Shown here: in pieces, positions 22,999 through 34,900 of the stretch
Layout: every line of letters begins with the position of its first letter
How positions within the stretch are numbered: the first letter of the stretch is position 1
Assembly (NCBI GenBank): GCA_033439295.1
Contig: JAVTLE010000005.1
Coordinates: 3,026,501 to 3,090,500, forward strand
Direction of reading: 5' to 3'
Length of the DNA stretch: 64,000 nt
Source: Deuterostichococcus epilithicus
Taxonomy: Eukaryota > Chlorophyta > Trebouxiophyceae > Prasiolales > Stichococcaceae
Translations under genes and position numbers: made by a program
Notes under the pieces: model-generated
The model's input: the letters and a program-made list of their open reading frames with translations, nothing else
Database searches by the model: none
Told to the model about the DNA's origin: nothing

Positions 22999-24270
22999 TG
23001 TCAGCAAGGGTGCACGCACACCCGCAGGTGCCTCTCGAGGAATTGAGCGCCAAGCCGTTATCAGCTGGCATCATGCCCTCAGATGGTCTGTATGTCGTGA
23101 GTCAGTGTAGAGCCTGCGACATTCAGTGATCAGCCTACAGGCCTGCCTCGCGAGGTCCGCTCACTACTATTGCAGCATAACACGGCAGCAGAAAGTTCAG
23201 CCTTTTCAGCAACCTTCGGTTGCCACCCTTCGATCGGAGGATTAAACCCGAGATGGTTGACACGCCGGGCAGCCCTTCAGGCCTTCATTTGGCCTCAATG
23301 CTTGTCCCAGGCCAATCAACCAGGTCTGGTCACGCAGCCGCGAAGAAATCGGCGGGCAACCTGGAGCAGAGCAATGCAGCCTCGTTCAGGCTGATCAGAG
23401 GCGTGAATCAAACAAATCAACGATGTATGTCTCGAGTCAAAAGTGTTGCAGTAACTCTCACTGCATCGTCATATGGCATTTGAAGCGCTGCCGATATATA
23501 CAGCCACCAAAATTGCTAAGGACCACCCGCCGCTGCCACCGCATCACCATCGCAGATCCCAGTAGACCTGCAGCCCAGCTCTTGACACCATGCTGCTGAG
23601 CAGCCACCAGACTATCAAAAGCAATTGCCCTGTATATCGAATCGTGGGGAAAAGAGGCGAAAAAGTTCTACAATCAGCGGGAGAGAGAGTTGCCACTGCA
23701 TCTGCAGGGCGGGGAAAGGGTTGAGCTCCTGCAGCATGACAGCTGTGGGCATGGACCACCGCACAAGGTGCGCAGCGTTACAACATGCAGTTTCCCTGGC
23801 CTTGCCGCAGCTCTTCCAGAACGCGCGGCATGTGTGGGAGGCCCCAGACCATACGAAGCTGTTGGTTCAAGGATTGCCAGTTGTTTGCAACTCCAGCATG
23901 ACGATCACCGCGCAGTAGCAGCGCAGGATCTTATGTCGTTGACGCAGCAAGCCGTATGCGGCGTTCTGCCGCCGCTACAACTCAGGCATTGCGCCAGCGA
24001 CGATGTGTTTTGAGCTTAAGGGCAGCCCCCGACATTTGTGCTAGGTGTCGTTAACTTTACCATGGGCGGCTTGATGTTGTCAACTCACTGAAGGCTCTCA
24101 TACCTGGGTCAGAGGCATTGTGCTGCTGTTGACTATCCATCATGCCGTCGGAAGCAAGGTCAAATTATAGACCCAGAGTCAACCCGCCCCTGCCCCAGAG
24201 ATGCCTCTTTCACACGCTGCATCGAAATTCCTGTTCCGCATCTGATGCCTTTGGTCCACATCCAGCCTCC
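22999..24270. other. Gap between armadillo and CYP37 genes
   Basis: About 1.27 kb. It should contain the CYP37 3' UTR and the upstream region of the armadillo gene, both transcribed leftward. Open frames at 23625-24013 (+) lack any recognisable motif. A further non-coding or coding 5' exon of the armadillo gene could lie here, but I cannot support one. Confidence 0.4.
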
Positions 24271-27200
24271 TCAGGGCATCCCGTACATAATGCTGGACTT
24301 GACGGCACGCTCGGCAATGGAAGACGGCGTGTTGACGAGGCGTTCGCCGCCGCTGATCAGCCGCGCCGAGGTGATCACGTCCTTCGCCTGCAGCTGCGGA
24401 ATGAGCTCCGTGCCCTGCGCACGACAAAGGCAGGGTTGATGTATGCGCCCTCATATGGAGCTGTGCATGCGAGCCTTTCAGGCTTGCCCCACATGGCAGA
24501 GTATAATCCGGTGGGTTCGAGGAGGGACTCGTGAATGACAATGCTGCGCCAGCTGCATCAGCCACGGTTGTCTCTTTGGAAGCATCTGGCTGTCTGCTGC
24601 TGCTGCGCACCTTGGTCACGTAACCAAAGACGCCAAACTCGCCCTCGTCGAAGCTCAGCCCCGCCAGCCCCGATGACTGCCTATCCAGGCAGCAGCAGCA
24701 GCCGCTTGATAGCGTCTTTGCACGCCTGGTATGCCATGCTGACATACAGAGGCTGTCAACCTGGCAGCAGATATTGCCCCTGCCTGCGCAGCCCGCTCAA
24801 CAGCCAGCAGACTCCAAAAGCGGCGACGGGCAGACCGTCAGACGGCAGACCGTCAGAAGCACAGCTGGATTGCGCCTAACAGCGCGCCTGGCGGCGCAGG
24901 TAGCACCGGCAGCAGCCTTGACACGCCAGGGCTCACCTCATCCGACCCTTAAATCCACCACACCCATCAGCCATCAGACCCAAGCAAACCCTAAGGCTCC
25001 ACCTGTCGAACTTGTAGATGAAGAACTCGTCGGCGTCGGCAGTGCCATCCGCAGCGCCGCCAGGCCCGTGCGACATCGCCAGCGCGCCGTAAATGGACAG
25101 CGGCAGCACCGGCAGCTCGCCGCCGCGCACATCCAGGGGGCTCCGGTACACGATGTCGAACTGGCCGATGGGCAGAATCTCCAGCGGCAGCGTGCGCCCT
25201 GCGGCGCTTGGAAACATGACTTTCTTGCATCCACCAGAACGCCTGCCATGTTGCCCAGTTGGTACATCTGTATGGGTCACGGCTCTCCTGCAGCGCCGGT
25301 GTTCATGGGACGCCGGCAGGGCCTGATGCGCCGGCATTGGTTGTTTGCTTTCCGAACATCGGGGGATGGAATGGTCATGCACCTCCGGAAAAGCCGCCGC
25401 CGGCGAGCACGGCGCCCTGGTCCACCTTGAGCTCGGCATTGGTGTAGGCGCCCTCCAGCACGTTGCGCACAAAGTTGCCCGCCGTCAGCGGCGCGGAATA
25501 ACCGTCCAGCACCAGCGTCAGGCGCGCCTGTGGGGGTGGTTATCATTGTCATGCGGAAGGGTCGGCGGGAAGCGCTGACTGGGGCTGAGGTTCAGCTCGA
25601 CGTGGGGGTGCTTGGACAGGTCGCAAGGTGCGAGCGAGATGGGCAAGCAGGTATCCTGGCAGGGAGGCTAGGACGGACGAGGGCCTGGCTGACCGACCGG
25701 AAAGCCGCCGGCAACAACAGCAGGGTGAGGGCCAGCCAGCGGGCGCTGCCCCCGGCCATGTATGTGACTGTGCACCAGCAGCCGGAGGCGCTTTCGGACT
25801 TCAGACCGGTGGGAGGGCACTAGCGCTGTGATGCAGCGGCAGACATGGAACGCACCTGGCGCTGCGGGCCGCCGCCCTCGTTGGTCACGTAGGCCAGCGA
25901 GCCGTCCGCCTTCTCGATGGTCAGCTCCACCACCGCCCGCCCTGCGCCGCATTGTCACCGTCGGCACACCTCGACAGCAGGGCTACGCCTTTTGGGGCTG
26001 ACGCCATGAGATGCATGGACAAGTGGGGAGCGAGGAGCACATGCCAGCCCGCAAGTTCGCAGTGCCTGCAGCAAGGGCCTCGTGCGGGAGTGGCGCCAAA
26101 AGCGGCGTATTGGCACCGTGCGCAGTGCCGACAGGGAGCTGGGGGCGGCGCACCAGTGAGGTATGTGTACTCCGACAGCTCGCGCGGGATGATGTAGGGC
26201 AGCCCCGGCGCCTGCAGTATCTCCAGTTCCCCCACGTCCCTCAGTACGTCCGCCACCCTGCGGGGACCAGCAAACAGCTGTGACAGCAAGCAAGCCCGAG
26301 CTGAGCACCGCACATCCAGCTCTGCCATGCCCCTCAGCTTCCAACGTCCCTCAGCTCCGACGTGCGCGACCCTGCAGCACAAGGGCGACGCTGTGACAGC
26401 ACCTCAGGCCCACACTGCCGAAGGTTATTGGCAGTATCTCCGACTCCCGTACGTCTCTCGGTCGCGACCCTGTGCGTTGGGCAAGCTGCGCTTTTGACGG
26501 GTGTGATGCAGGTAGGTTGCTGCGTGCAGGGGCGCCAGGCTGTCCCAGCGGCACATTCTGGTCCACACTCTGCACAGGCTAGCTGTCTGAGCAGCGACTT
26601 GGGCGCCCTGAGCACCCTTTCCAAATGGAAGGGCCCTTCCCACGGTGATTAACAGCGACGCCAGCTCACCTAGCGGATACCCAAACCCGCAGTCTGCCAA
26701 GGGAAACGAAGCGCACCTGAATGACACCTTGTCAGGGTTTTGCATGTCGATGACGGCCTTGAGGCGGCGCAGCCCCTCCTGCACGTCCGCCACCAGCTTC
26801 CTGCCTTCTTCCTGCTTCCCTGCAGGCGTCCCCTCCATGACCTGCGCAGACAGACGGGGGTCCATGAGTCCCGCTCGCCGCGTCTCAGGGACACGTGTTT
26901 TGCCTGAGGTTGCAGTGCCTCCTTGCACAGTTCTGGTGCCCTCAACTGAAGTGCAGGTGCCTGCAAAGTCTGGTGTGACACAACGCTGCATGACAGGAAT
27001 ACCACAGCACGAGCAACGTGTCCCGCATCGGGTCAGCATGCGGCACGCTGGAGATTTCGTTATCGTGAACCGCCTACCTTGTCGACCTGGGCCATGGTGA
27101 GCGTAGCGTTGGTTGCATCCTCCGAGATGGCGTTCCAGGGCTTGCGCTGCGGGATGCGCAGCTTGAACTGGATGCTCTCCAGCTTGCTCTGGACGCTGCG

Positions 27201-28012
27201 CATGTAGCCGTTGTTGCCTGCAGGAGACCAGTACGCTGCTGGACCAGGCAGTGAGCTCGTGATGGCTGCTCAACCGTCTCCCTGCTGGCCGTGCCTGCTG
27301 GCGGCCATCGACAGCTCGGACCCAGCTGACATTGAACGGCGTGCTCAGGCAGGACCACAATTCTCGGCGGGGAATCACCTGGAATTGCACGTCGCAGCGC
27401 CACGTCTGCCGATCGCGCGATCTGCGCGTTGGGCGAGTTCAGCAGGGCAGCTGCCGGCGGCGGCGCCACCAAAGGGCCGCTGAGGGGGCCGAGTGCGATC
27501 GCGGCCGCCGCCAATGCTGTTGAAGCCTGCTGCAGCAGCGACAATGGGCTGCCGGAAGGCTTCTGCGCCTGCAGAGGCATCGAGCGCAGGCACATGGTCA
27601 CCAGGCGCATATTGCCAGGCTGCCTCTGCCCTCGCTCCTCGCAGGCAGTCACAAAAGTTTTGGCGCCCAGCACTGCCGAGATGCCAAGATGTCGGGCAGA
27701 CGATGGGTACAGGCAGGAACCTTTCGCTGCAGCTGGGCGAGGCGAGCAGTGAGCAGTGTCTCTACTCGCCTGTTCTGCCGGCCCTGCTGCCTGGCGCCGC
27801 TGCTGCAGGCCGCACTGCGTGCCCTGGCGGCGGGCGGCAGGCGCTGCCGCCGCGCGTCGCTGTGAACCACTGGCACGCCTGCCCCAGAGGGCCGGCTGCT
27901 GTACCACGAATGGGACAGGGCGGCGGCCTGCACGCAGGCAGCCGGTAGGCTGCAGTCCGGCCGCCGCTGCCTGGCATGTCGTGTCGCCGCTGCTCGACAT
28001 GCATGCCGACAT
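24271..28012 (-). CDS. CYP37: Thylakoid-lumen cyclophilin-like protein CYP37
   Basis: Matches plant CYP37, a lumenal relative of CYP38/TLP40 with a helical N-terminal domain and a cyclophilin-fold C-terminus; plant CYP37 is linked to photosynthetic electron transport under stress. Exons (minus): to about 27385 (lumenal signal LLQQASTALAAAAIALGPLS then a PPPAAA cleavage region and NAQIARSADVALRRAIP), 27220-27076 (LESIQFKLRIPQRKPWNAI), about 26842-26740 (LKAVIDMQNPDKVS), 26262-26165 (VGELEILQAPGLPYI), 25930-25862 (VVELTIEKADGSLAY), 25525-25390 (LDGYSAPLTAGNFV), 25225-25005 (ELPVLPLSIYGALAMSH), about 24685-24620 (SGLAGLSFDEGEFGVFGYVTK) and 24420-24271, ending YGMP and TGA. The usual cyclophilin active-site Arg/Phe motifs are not evident, as in the family, so PPIase activity is doubtful. 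The initiator is uncertain: Met at 28012, 27977 or 27594 are all possible. Confidence 0.9.
24829..24858 (+). repeat. 15-bp tandem duplication in CYP37 intron
   Basis: GGCAGACCGTCAGAC at 24829-24843 is followed directly by GGCAGACCGTCAGAA. Confidence 0.85.
26214..26476 (-). repeat. Three copies of a CYP37 exon start
   Basis: The true exon start (VADVLRDVGELEIL, plus-strand 26214-26263) has two diverged copies upstream on the sense strand, at 26331-26377 and 26430-26476. All share the ACGT[CT]..TC and CGC.ACCCTG core. Offsets are 117 and 99 bp. The flanking GCTGTGACAGCA near 26276 and 26391 is also repeated, so whole units of about 115 bp seem to have been duplicated. Confidence 0.7.
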
Positions 28013-28246
28013 TGCTGAGGAGACCCGGGGGCGAGCCGCGAATGCCGGCAGAGCTGCTGCCTGTCACTAATGCTGTTGTTGTTGCGCCCAGTGGCTGCCA
28101 GAGATGTACGGCGCAGACCTCGACCCTCTACAGTCCAAATTCTGACGTCAGGAGCCTGCTGCATGGCATGACACCATGCATCATACAGCACTTGAGCAGT
28201 CAGTAATTGGCACTTTCACTGCAAGTCGCCTTCACCTGGAACGAGA

Positions 28247-28577
28247 TCACTTGCGGGGCACGTCAGGACCGATGTCCTTCGAGCCAGTGTTGACATATGG
28301 GCCCCGCATGATCTGGTTGTTGGAAAGCGCCTCCTTCGTGTTTTGCTGCGCGAAAGAGATAGATGTCAGCCGCAACCTTCTTGAAAAACGAAGACAATCA
28401 AGCGATTAGGTTGCTGGGAGGACAAGAATCCTGGGTGAAGTCTGGCAAGGTGCGGCTCACCATGGGCCCGGCGGAGCGCGTGTAGACGAAAGGAAAGCTG
28501 GCGCCCGCAAGCGCAGCCAGAAGGAGCGCGCCGCCGATCAGAGCGTTGCCTCGGCCTCTGGGAGCAGCACGGCTCAT
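28247..28577 (-). CDS. 71-residue single-span membrane protein
   Basis: Two exons, 28577-28461 (39 codons) and 28345-28247 (33 codons including TGA), with a GTGAGC donor and GCGCAG acceptor, both in phase 0. The protein starts MSRAAPRGRG, has one hydrophobic span (ALIGGALLLAALAGASFPFV) and ends with a hydrophilic tail containing MRGPYVNTGSKDIGPD. The Arg-rich N-terminus before the span fits a signal anchor, possibly mitochondrial or ER. The tail motif looks conserved and resembles small unnamed eukaryotic proteins I cannot name with confidence. It lies 235 bp upstream of the CYP37 gene on the same strand. Confidence 0.65.
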
Positions 28578-29148
28578 GCCTGCGTGGCAACACGTCCATC
28601 TGGGCGGGTTCATGCATGGCCGTGTTTCCAGCGCGCCGGCGGCGGCAGGGCTCATGGCCCAGACGTCACCGCACAGCAGCACGTATGCAACGACCCATCT
28701 TCCGCCTTTGAGCATGCAAATCTCTGCCTTGAGCTTTGCCGGCACATTCTGCAGGAAAGTCAGTCCTTATCCTCACCCAGTGTAAATACTGAGTCCAATC
28801 CTTTGGTGTTTCCAAGTGCGCCGGCGCCTGCGATCGCCAAGTAAGAAGCACAAACACTGCAAACGTTGAAGTGCTACAGAATCCTGCCAACGCAACCGCG
28901 AGTGTGCGACCGAGAAGCCAGCCAAATCGACGAAGCCGAATCGGATCACCTCATGCTTGGTCAGCAGCCGAGTTTCTTCGTGCCTCGTTGTTCCCACATG
29001 AATATGTTTGGGTACACCTCCACTCATCGTGTGGTCTTGGCGAAGCTCAGCCGGGCGAGCATCCACAAATACGTCCGACTCGATCTTCCGGAACCAACAC
29101 GGTGTCGGAGCACCATCTCTTTGCTGACAACCTCCTGATGTGTGATCA
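28578..29148. promoter_or_regulatory. Divergent upstream region, small membrane protein and 2H phosphoesterase
   Basis: About 570 bp between head-to-head genes, likely holding both promoters. The sequence is less GC-rich than the genes. I see no core promoter motif I would mark precisely. Confidence 0.4.
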
Positions 29149-31388
29149 ATGCGAACCTTTCTGGCTCCTGATCGAATATGCGGCGTAGTCTCGCTGCCTC
29201 GTGCCTGTTCCGGACGCAGTTGCAGCGCCTTGCCAGCGCCGCGCCGACCCCGCGCCTCAGAGGCCACTGAAGGTCTGACACGCCGGTCCGTGATGTGCTC
29301 GACAAGCACGAAGGCCTGGGATCCGCAGATGATGGGTGGCAAGGCGCATCTGCAGCAGAGCAGAGGCCCGTCTGCGGCTAATGCTGCTGCATTGCCAGCC
29401 GCTGCCGGCACCGGCGCAGATGCCACTGGCCGAGCAGCCGACGGCGCTGCAGGGTCTGCTGCGTCTCTGCGCGAGGCCGCACGCCCACAAAACCGTGCTG
29501 AAGGGTCTTGCCAAGCTGGAGAGGCGGATGTTGGCCTGCTTAGTACAAGTCAGCAGGGACGGGAGGTCGCTGCCGCAGATGCAGCGGCACTCAGCCTTGC
29601 GGATGCGGACGCAGCACAGGACGCAGCAGACGCCAAGTCAGCTGCTGCTGCAGAGGCGGCTGCGGCGACTCGCAAGCGCGGACGGGGCGGCATGGCAAAG
29701 CCGCCGCGCCCAACGCACTTCCTGGCGATCCCTCTGTGCCAGGTGCATTTCTGCATTTCATGCATGCAGCGCCAGCAATCACACCAAACAACCATGTTCC
29801 TTCCATCAGCCAAGTCGTCAAGAGGACCAGTTGCGCCAAGAGGGAGTCCGAGGTCGGACCGTGTGTGTTCAAGCCTCGCGAGGCAGCCCACACGAACAGG
29901 GTGTTCCATGTGCAGGAGCCAAGGGTGGTGGCAGCACTGCAGGCGGTGCAGGCGGCGGTGCAGGCGCACGACGGCCGCCTCAGACGCGCCTGCGTGGCGA
30001 GTGCACGGCGCACATCACGCTGGGGGTATTCCACTTGGACTCGGGTGAGCAGGCCGGCGAATAGCGGCGAGGAAGTCGCACTTGCATCCTAGCACAGAGC
30101 TCCCACCTGAACCTCAAACTGCCAGCACTGCCAGCAGCATGCGACCATGGTTCACAGCAGCCCTAGAGGACCGATGCAGTTTCACAGCTGGTGATGTCAC
30201 CAAATTCGCGAAGCAGTCGCAGTCGCCATGCCCCACGGGCGTGGCGAGTCCATCTGATGACTGCGTGGCGTGCAAGCGCAGCCGAGCAGCTGCAGCTGTG
30301 CCGGGCGGCCGTGGCCGCGCTGCCACAGGACGCCCCTGCTGGGCTGCTGGCTCCGTTTCCCCTGACGCTCGCCGGCCTCAGCACCTTCCGCGGCCAGGTG
30401 CCCAAGCTTGGCCGAACTCATGTTTACTTGTCAATGATTTGCAGCTTGCAGGGCCAGTCGCTGTGCACCCAACAACCTAGTCGCTTTGCACCCAACAACT
30501 GGTGCAACATGGAACCACTGTGCAGTGCCGAGCCGAAACGCAGGCAATGTCACCGGCATTACGGCGCCATTGAGCGGCTCCCCCACCCCCAAACCGCAAA
30601 ACAGAGTGTTCATTCAACGTTTAAAGTCGATCAACTCACAGGTGCTGTACTTGGACCTGGTCCCCGATGCTGGCCTGACCACCCTGCAGCGGCTGGCGAC
30701 ACACGCGCGGCAGCGCCTGCGCCGATCGGGCATCGCCGTCGACGACAGCCGCGGCTTCACGCCGCACGTCACCGTCGCCAAGCTGAGCCAGCTGCCCGGC
30801 AAGCTTCGCTGCATCAAGCGCATCGCCGAGGTGGGCATTAGAAACAGATTTCTGACCTGTATCCAAGGAGCAGGGACTGCCGGCTCCGGTTGCCCTGGCG
30901 GCATGCATGCGTGCCGCCGCGCCCCAGCCAAGTGTGGGACCTGGCCCTCGTGACAGCCGTGGACTCGTGACTCAAGCCCACTGTCGAGCTGGGCTCAGGG
31001 AGAACAAAGGGTGCATGCGACCTGCAACTCTGCCCGCTCAATGTGCCAGCATCACCGCTCTTGTGTGCACCGCTCTTGCACACAGACTGCCGAAGGACTT
31101 TTCGCAAAATCGTCTACGTGCCTCTTCACCCTGCACCAGGAAGCCTACAGCAAGCACATCGACATTTCGGGCGGCGCTGCCATCATAGACCGGGTGCAGC
31201 TGTGCGCCATGGCCGGACGGCCCACTGGGCAGTACTACCGGACGGAGGCGGAGCTTCACTTCCTGCAGCTGCCCAGCGGCGTCGGCGGCGGCGCAGATGC
31301 AGAGCGACATGCACAACATCACAACGTTGCCGTCGACGCCGCTGCGGATGCTGCCGCAGCAGACGAGGCTGCGGCAGATTCGCAGTGA
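29149..31388 (+). CDS. AKAP7/LigT-like 2H phosphoesterase domain protein
   Basis: The 2H superfamily carries two HxTx catalytic motifs. Both are visible: HITLGVFHL near 30020 and HVTVAKLSQ near 30770. Order of AKAP7-type elements: RPTHFLAIPLCQ (exon ending about 29741), EPRVVAALQAVQAAVQAHDGRL (from 29920), PFPLTLAGLSTFRGQ (near 30360-30400), VLYLDLVPDAGL (30642-30830), and a last exon about 31140-31388 with IIDRVQLCAMAG and an Ala-rich tail ending in TGA. An Ala-rich N-terminal region precedes the domain; the initiator at 29149 is a guess, with Met at 29329 an alternative. Between the HDGRL helix and HITLGVF (29975-30015) the frame changes without room for an intron, which suggests an assembly indel or a damaged gene. 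Such proteins may process RNA cyclic phosphates or bind nucleotides; the substrate is unknown. Confidence 0.75.
30456..30500 (+). repeat. 23-bp tandem duplication in an intron
   Basis: AGTCGCTGTGCACCCAACAA is followed at once by AGTCGCTTTGCACCCAACAA, inside an intron of the 2H phosphoesterase gene. Confidence 0.85.
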
Positions 31389-31979
31389 TGGCGGCAGCAA
31401 TGGTGGGGAGGCTGTCGTCGGCTTGCTGTTGCAGTCAGGCGGCGGGGAAGACGGCTCCAGCGTGGGGACGGTGCAGCTGACAGTATTCTGACAGGCCTGA
31501 TGTAAGCTTATAAGAGCTTGGCGTCTTTTTACTATGTAGCAAGGACAGCCACTGTTTAAGGAAGTAATTTGTCAGCAAATCTTGGGGCCAGAAGAGGCAT
31601 TGCAGAGTGTACGGGGCAATCAGGTGTACGAGGCGTCTTCTGAGTTTGTGGTTTGCAGTTGTGGTTCGAGCAGGCCGATCAGCAATCCTGCAAGCAGTGT
31701 TGTTCCTAATGAACTTAGTATCCTCGGCACACTCTTTCATCACGAACATGATCCAAGCTACCTATCTCCATGCGGAGGTCAATTGCGCCAAAACAAGTGC
31801 TGCCGCAACTCCCAAAAATCAGGTCACAGCTTGCGTGAAGTCCAGAATCTTGTACGCACATGCCAGTGAACCTACCTACGATTGGTTCAGTGCTCGATGT
31901 TACTTTCCGAAATTTAGTGCATCACGTCCAAACTGAGTGCCGCTGGCGGCCGCAGCACCAGGGTCGCGCGTTAATTGAG
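31389..31979. other. Convergent intergenic region
   Basis: About 590 AT-richer bases between the 2H phosphoesterase stop and the presumed 3' end of the NTPase gene. TGTAA at 31501-31505 is a plausible poly(A) signal for the former. Nothing else recognised. Confidence 0.4.
31501..31505 (+). terminator. Candidate TGTAA polyadenylation signal of the 2H phosphoesterase gene
   Basis: TGTAA 112 bp downstream of the stop at 31388, a normal distance for a chlorophyte 3' UTR. Confidence 0.45.
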
Positions 31980-34900
31980 TCAGTAATTTTCCCTGGTGGC
32001 GCCAAGATTGACTTCCTGAATGTGGCCTGTGGCAGGATGCGACACAGTCGCCAGATGCCAACCATCATCGTCACTCCCCTGGCAGCGCACCTGCAGTGGC
32101 ACAGCGCTCAACGTCACCTCGTGTCATCTGCAGGAGGCATGCAGCTAGTGGTAGCCCTGTGCCATGCTGCCGCACATTGCCAATGGCCACACTCGTAGAT
32201 GGGCCAGCCAGCTGTGCCCAGAGAAGCGAGGGCCACAGCTGTACCGGAGGTGTGCATATCATCTCCAAAGTCATCTGTGCACATCATGTCTGTATCCAGT
32301 GTCTGAGAAATGAGGACCGCGCACATGCCACAGGTGGGGCACATCCGCATACGGCAGCTGCGCCGGCCGCGTCTGGGTGTCCAGCAGGATGTAGTCCGCT
32401 AGGTCTGCGCCGGCATTGTCGGACTGCATTGCCTGCCGGTAGGTGCCGCCTGCCGCCAGCCTGTTAGAAAAGAGACCTGCATCAGATTGGAAGCGTCTGG
32501 AAAACATCAAAAATGCCTATCGAGTGCCTTTGGGGATGGGCAGGATGGACCCTGCTGCCGCTGCAGCCGGCGCTGCTGCAGTGCCTGGTGCCGCACGGTG
32601 GTGTCGAAACATGTCCAGCAAGCATGTCAGTGGTGCAACACGCCTTCAGACCGCTTTACTTTTCCGACCGTCGTCCGTGGACGCTGTCTAGTGTTGCAGA
32701 AGTGGGTCTCGCCAACGACAGTCATATCAGTATACCTGTTGACGCCAACAGGGTGTCGTACAGTGTCAGCAAGCACAGCACCGTTACTGGGGCTCTCACC
32801 AGTCCGCGACCACGCCGAGCGCCGCCGCCAGCAGCTGGCCCTGGCGCAGCTGGCAGCCCGGCCCGGGTGCGCCGACCACCGCCGCGGCCGCGCCTTCCTC
32901 TGCCACTGCTGCGGCTGCCTCCCCAGCTGGCGATGCACCTCTCGCCGCACGGGCGAGGGCCTTGCCGGCGGCCGCACCCAGGCGCCTCACCGCCTCGCCG
33001 GCGCCCGCCGCCATGCTGGGCTCCCTGTCCCGCAACACCTGTTGAGGACCACTGCTCTTTCGAAAGGTTGTACGATCAAGGTGACTACCCACTCGCTAGC
33101 AGCATCATGCGCGCAATGCGAGAGCAACAGCCCAGGCAGTGAAATGCCCGCAAGGCATTGCCGTACGCTGTGAAACTGCATCGCAGCCTCACCTCGATGC
33201 ACCAGTCCTCCGGGGACGGCGGGCGCAGTGGCGGACCCTGCACCGCAGCGGCCTGCAGGCTACGCCCCAGGGTGCGGACATGCATCGCCGCGCCAAGGCG
33301 CGGCAGCAGCACCTCTGCGCCGCCAAAGTCGACCTCCTCTGACAGACCCAGAGCGCACGCATCGTCGCCTGGCCCGCCAAAGTGCACAAGGTAAGCTTTG
33401 GACCCTGGCAGGCCCTTCAACACGCTGCCGTGGGGGGTGATAGCCACGTGGCGCGGCAGCAGCCCCCGGCAGGCCCTGCGCATCTTGAGAGGATCCCATG
33501 TGCGATGCGGGTGGGTCATGCCTCCATGCGCTTTGGCCACCGAGCCGGGACCCTGCATGCCGCACAGTGCTCCAAGACGGAATGTGCTCGCATCCAGAAG
33601 CCAGAGCAGTTCCCTCTCCGGCCTTGGCTGCCGCGGGGCAACAGGGCAGGCGGACGTCCGTTGGGCGGTTTCCCGAGAGGTGCACCGCCAAAACTCCTGC
33701 TTCAGGTGACCTGACCGGATGCCTTCCGCGAAGCCAGCCACCATCTCCCACATCGGCTTTCCAGATGCCTCTGGCGCACCCGTCGCCACTGCCGCCGCAC
33801 CCACAGCTGCCGGCAGCGACAGCTGCGCCAATCTTGCCGCCGATGGCCATGGCGGACACGGCTCCATGGCCTCCAGCACGGAGACCAGGAAGCGGCCGAC
33901 GCTGCCGACGGCGTGGTACACCGTGCGCACGTCGCCACTTCCTGCTTCCAGCTCCTCCTCGAAGGCGGCACGCCGGGCCACCTCCGCGTGCAGCGGTGTG
34001 GGGAAGTACAGGCCCCAGGGGCCTGCTGCTTCGCCTGCCGATGGAGCGCCATCCACGGCGCCCGCCGCCGTGCCTGGTGCACCCATTGCCGCAGGGCCTT
34101 CGGCAGTGCCGGGCAAGCGGCGCACCGCGACGGCGCAGCACGCCGCGGCGTCCCATGCGGCCGCCAGCTGCATGTTGGTCAGGCCGCCCTGCAGGTCCAC
34201 CTGCGACACTGTGCCGAAAGCTCAGGCAGGAATGATGAATGCATGTGCACCAGAGAAACTGTGTTTCACGGAAGCTCAGCTCCAAGCCATGCCTATCCAG
34301 GCTAGATTCTGCCGTCAGCGTGGCTGCATTTCGGCATGGCGGATGAGCAAGGCGGCTCTTCGTCCCCAGGAAGTCGAGTGGTGAGGGCAGGACTACTCAA
34401 ATCGCACCTCGGGGTGCGGCGCCGTCTCCGACTGCAGGAGCAACTGCGAGACCACCTCTCCCCTTGCACGCTGGCGCCGGCCAGAGACCTCCTGGTGGCT
34501 GCACAAAGTATAGCAGCATCACCTTCATTGTGCGATGTAAAGGGACGACTCCTCGAAGAAAATCAACGGTCGACCACCACACCAATGATAACAGCATCTA
34601 GCTGAGCTTGCCTCACAGCAGTTGCGGGATGCACGCATGAAAACAGTGTTGCAAATGACCATGCGCATGCAAAGGTGTGCACACCAGTCTGCCACCATGC
34701 ATTGCACAAACATGTGAAGCTCCGCCATTCACACGCATGGTGATGCTTTCTCGATGACAATCATCACTCTTGGATGATCCAGTTCAAAGCTTTTGTCATG
34801 AAACGAAACAGGTAGCCAATAGCTTGAAGACGCTCACTTCATGAGGCACCGTGTGTCGCTGTAGATGGTGAACGGCCACCGCAGCATGTCGCTCCCGGCC

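Noticed and set aside
23625-24013. Plus-strand open frames between the armadillo and CYP37 genes
   Set aside because: Composition is Cys/His/Arg-rich with no domain, and there is no supporting splice structure.
33260-34285. 341-codon minus-strand open frame
   Set aside because: It overlaps the better-supported NTPase exons in another frame and is Arg/Gly/Trp-rich, typical of an antisense or shifted frame in GC-rich coding DNA.
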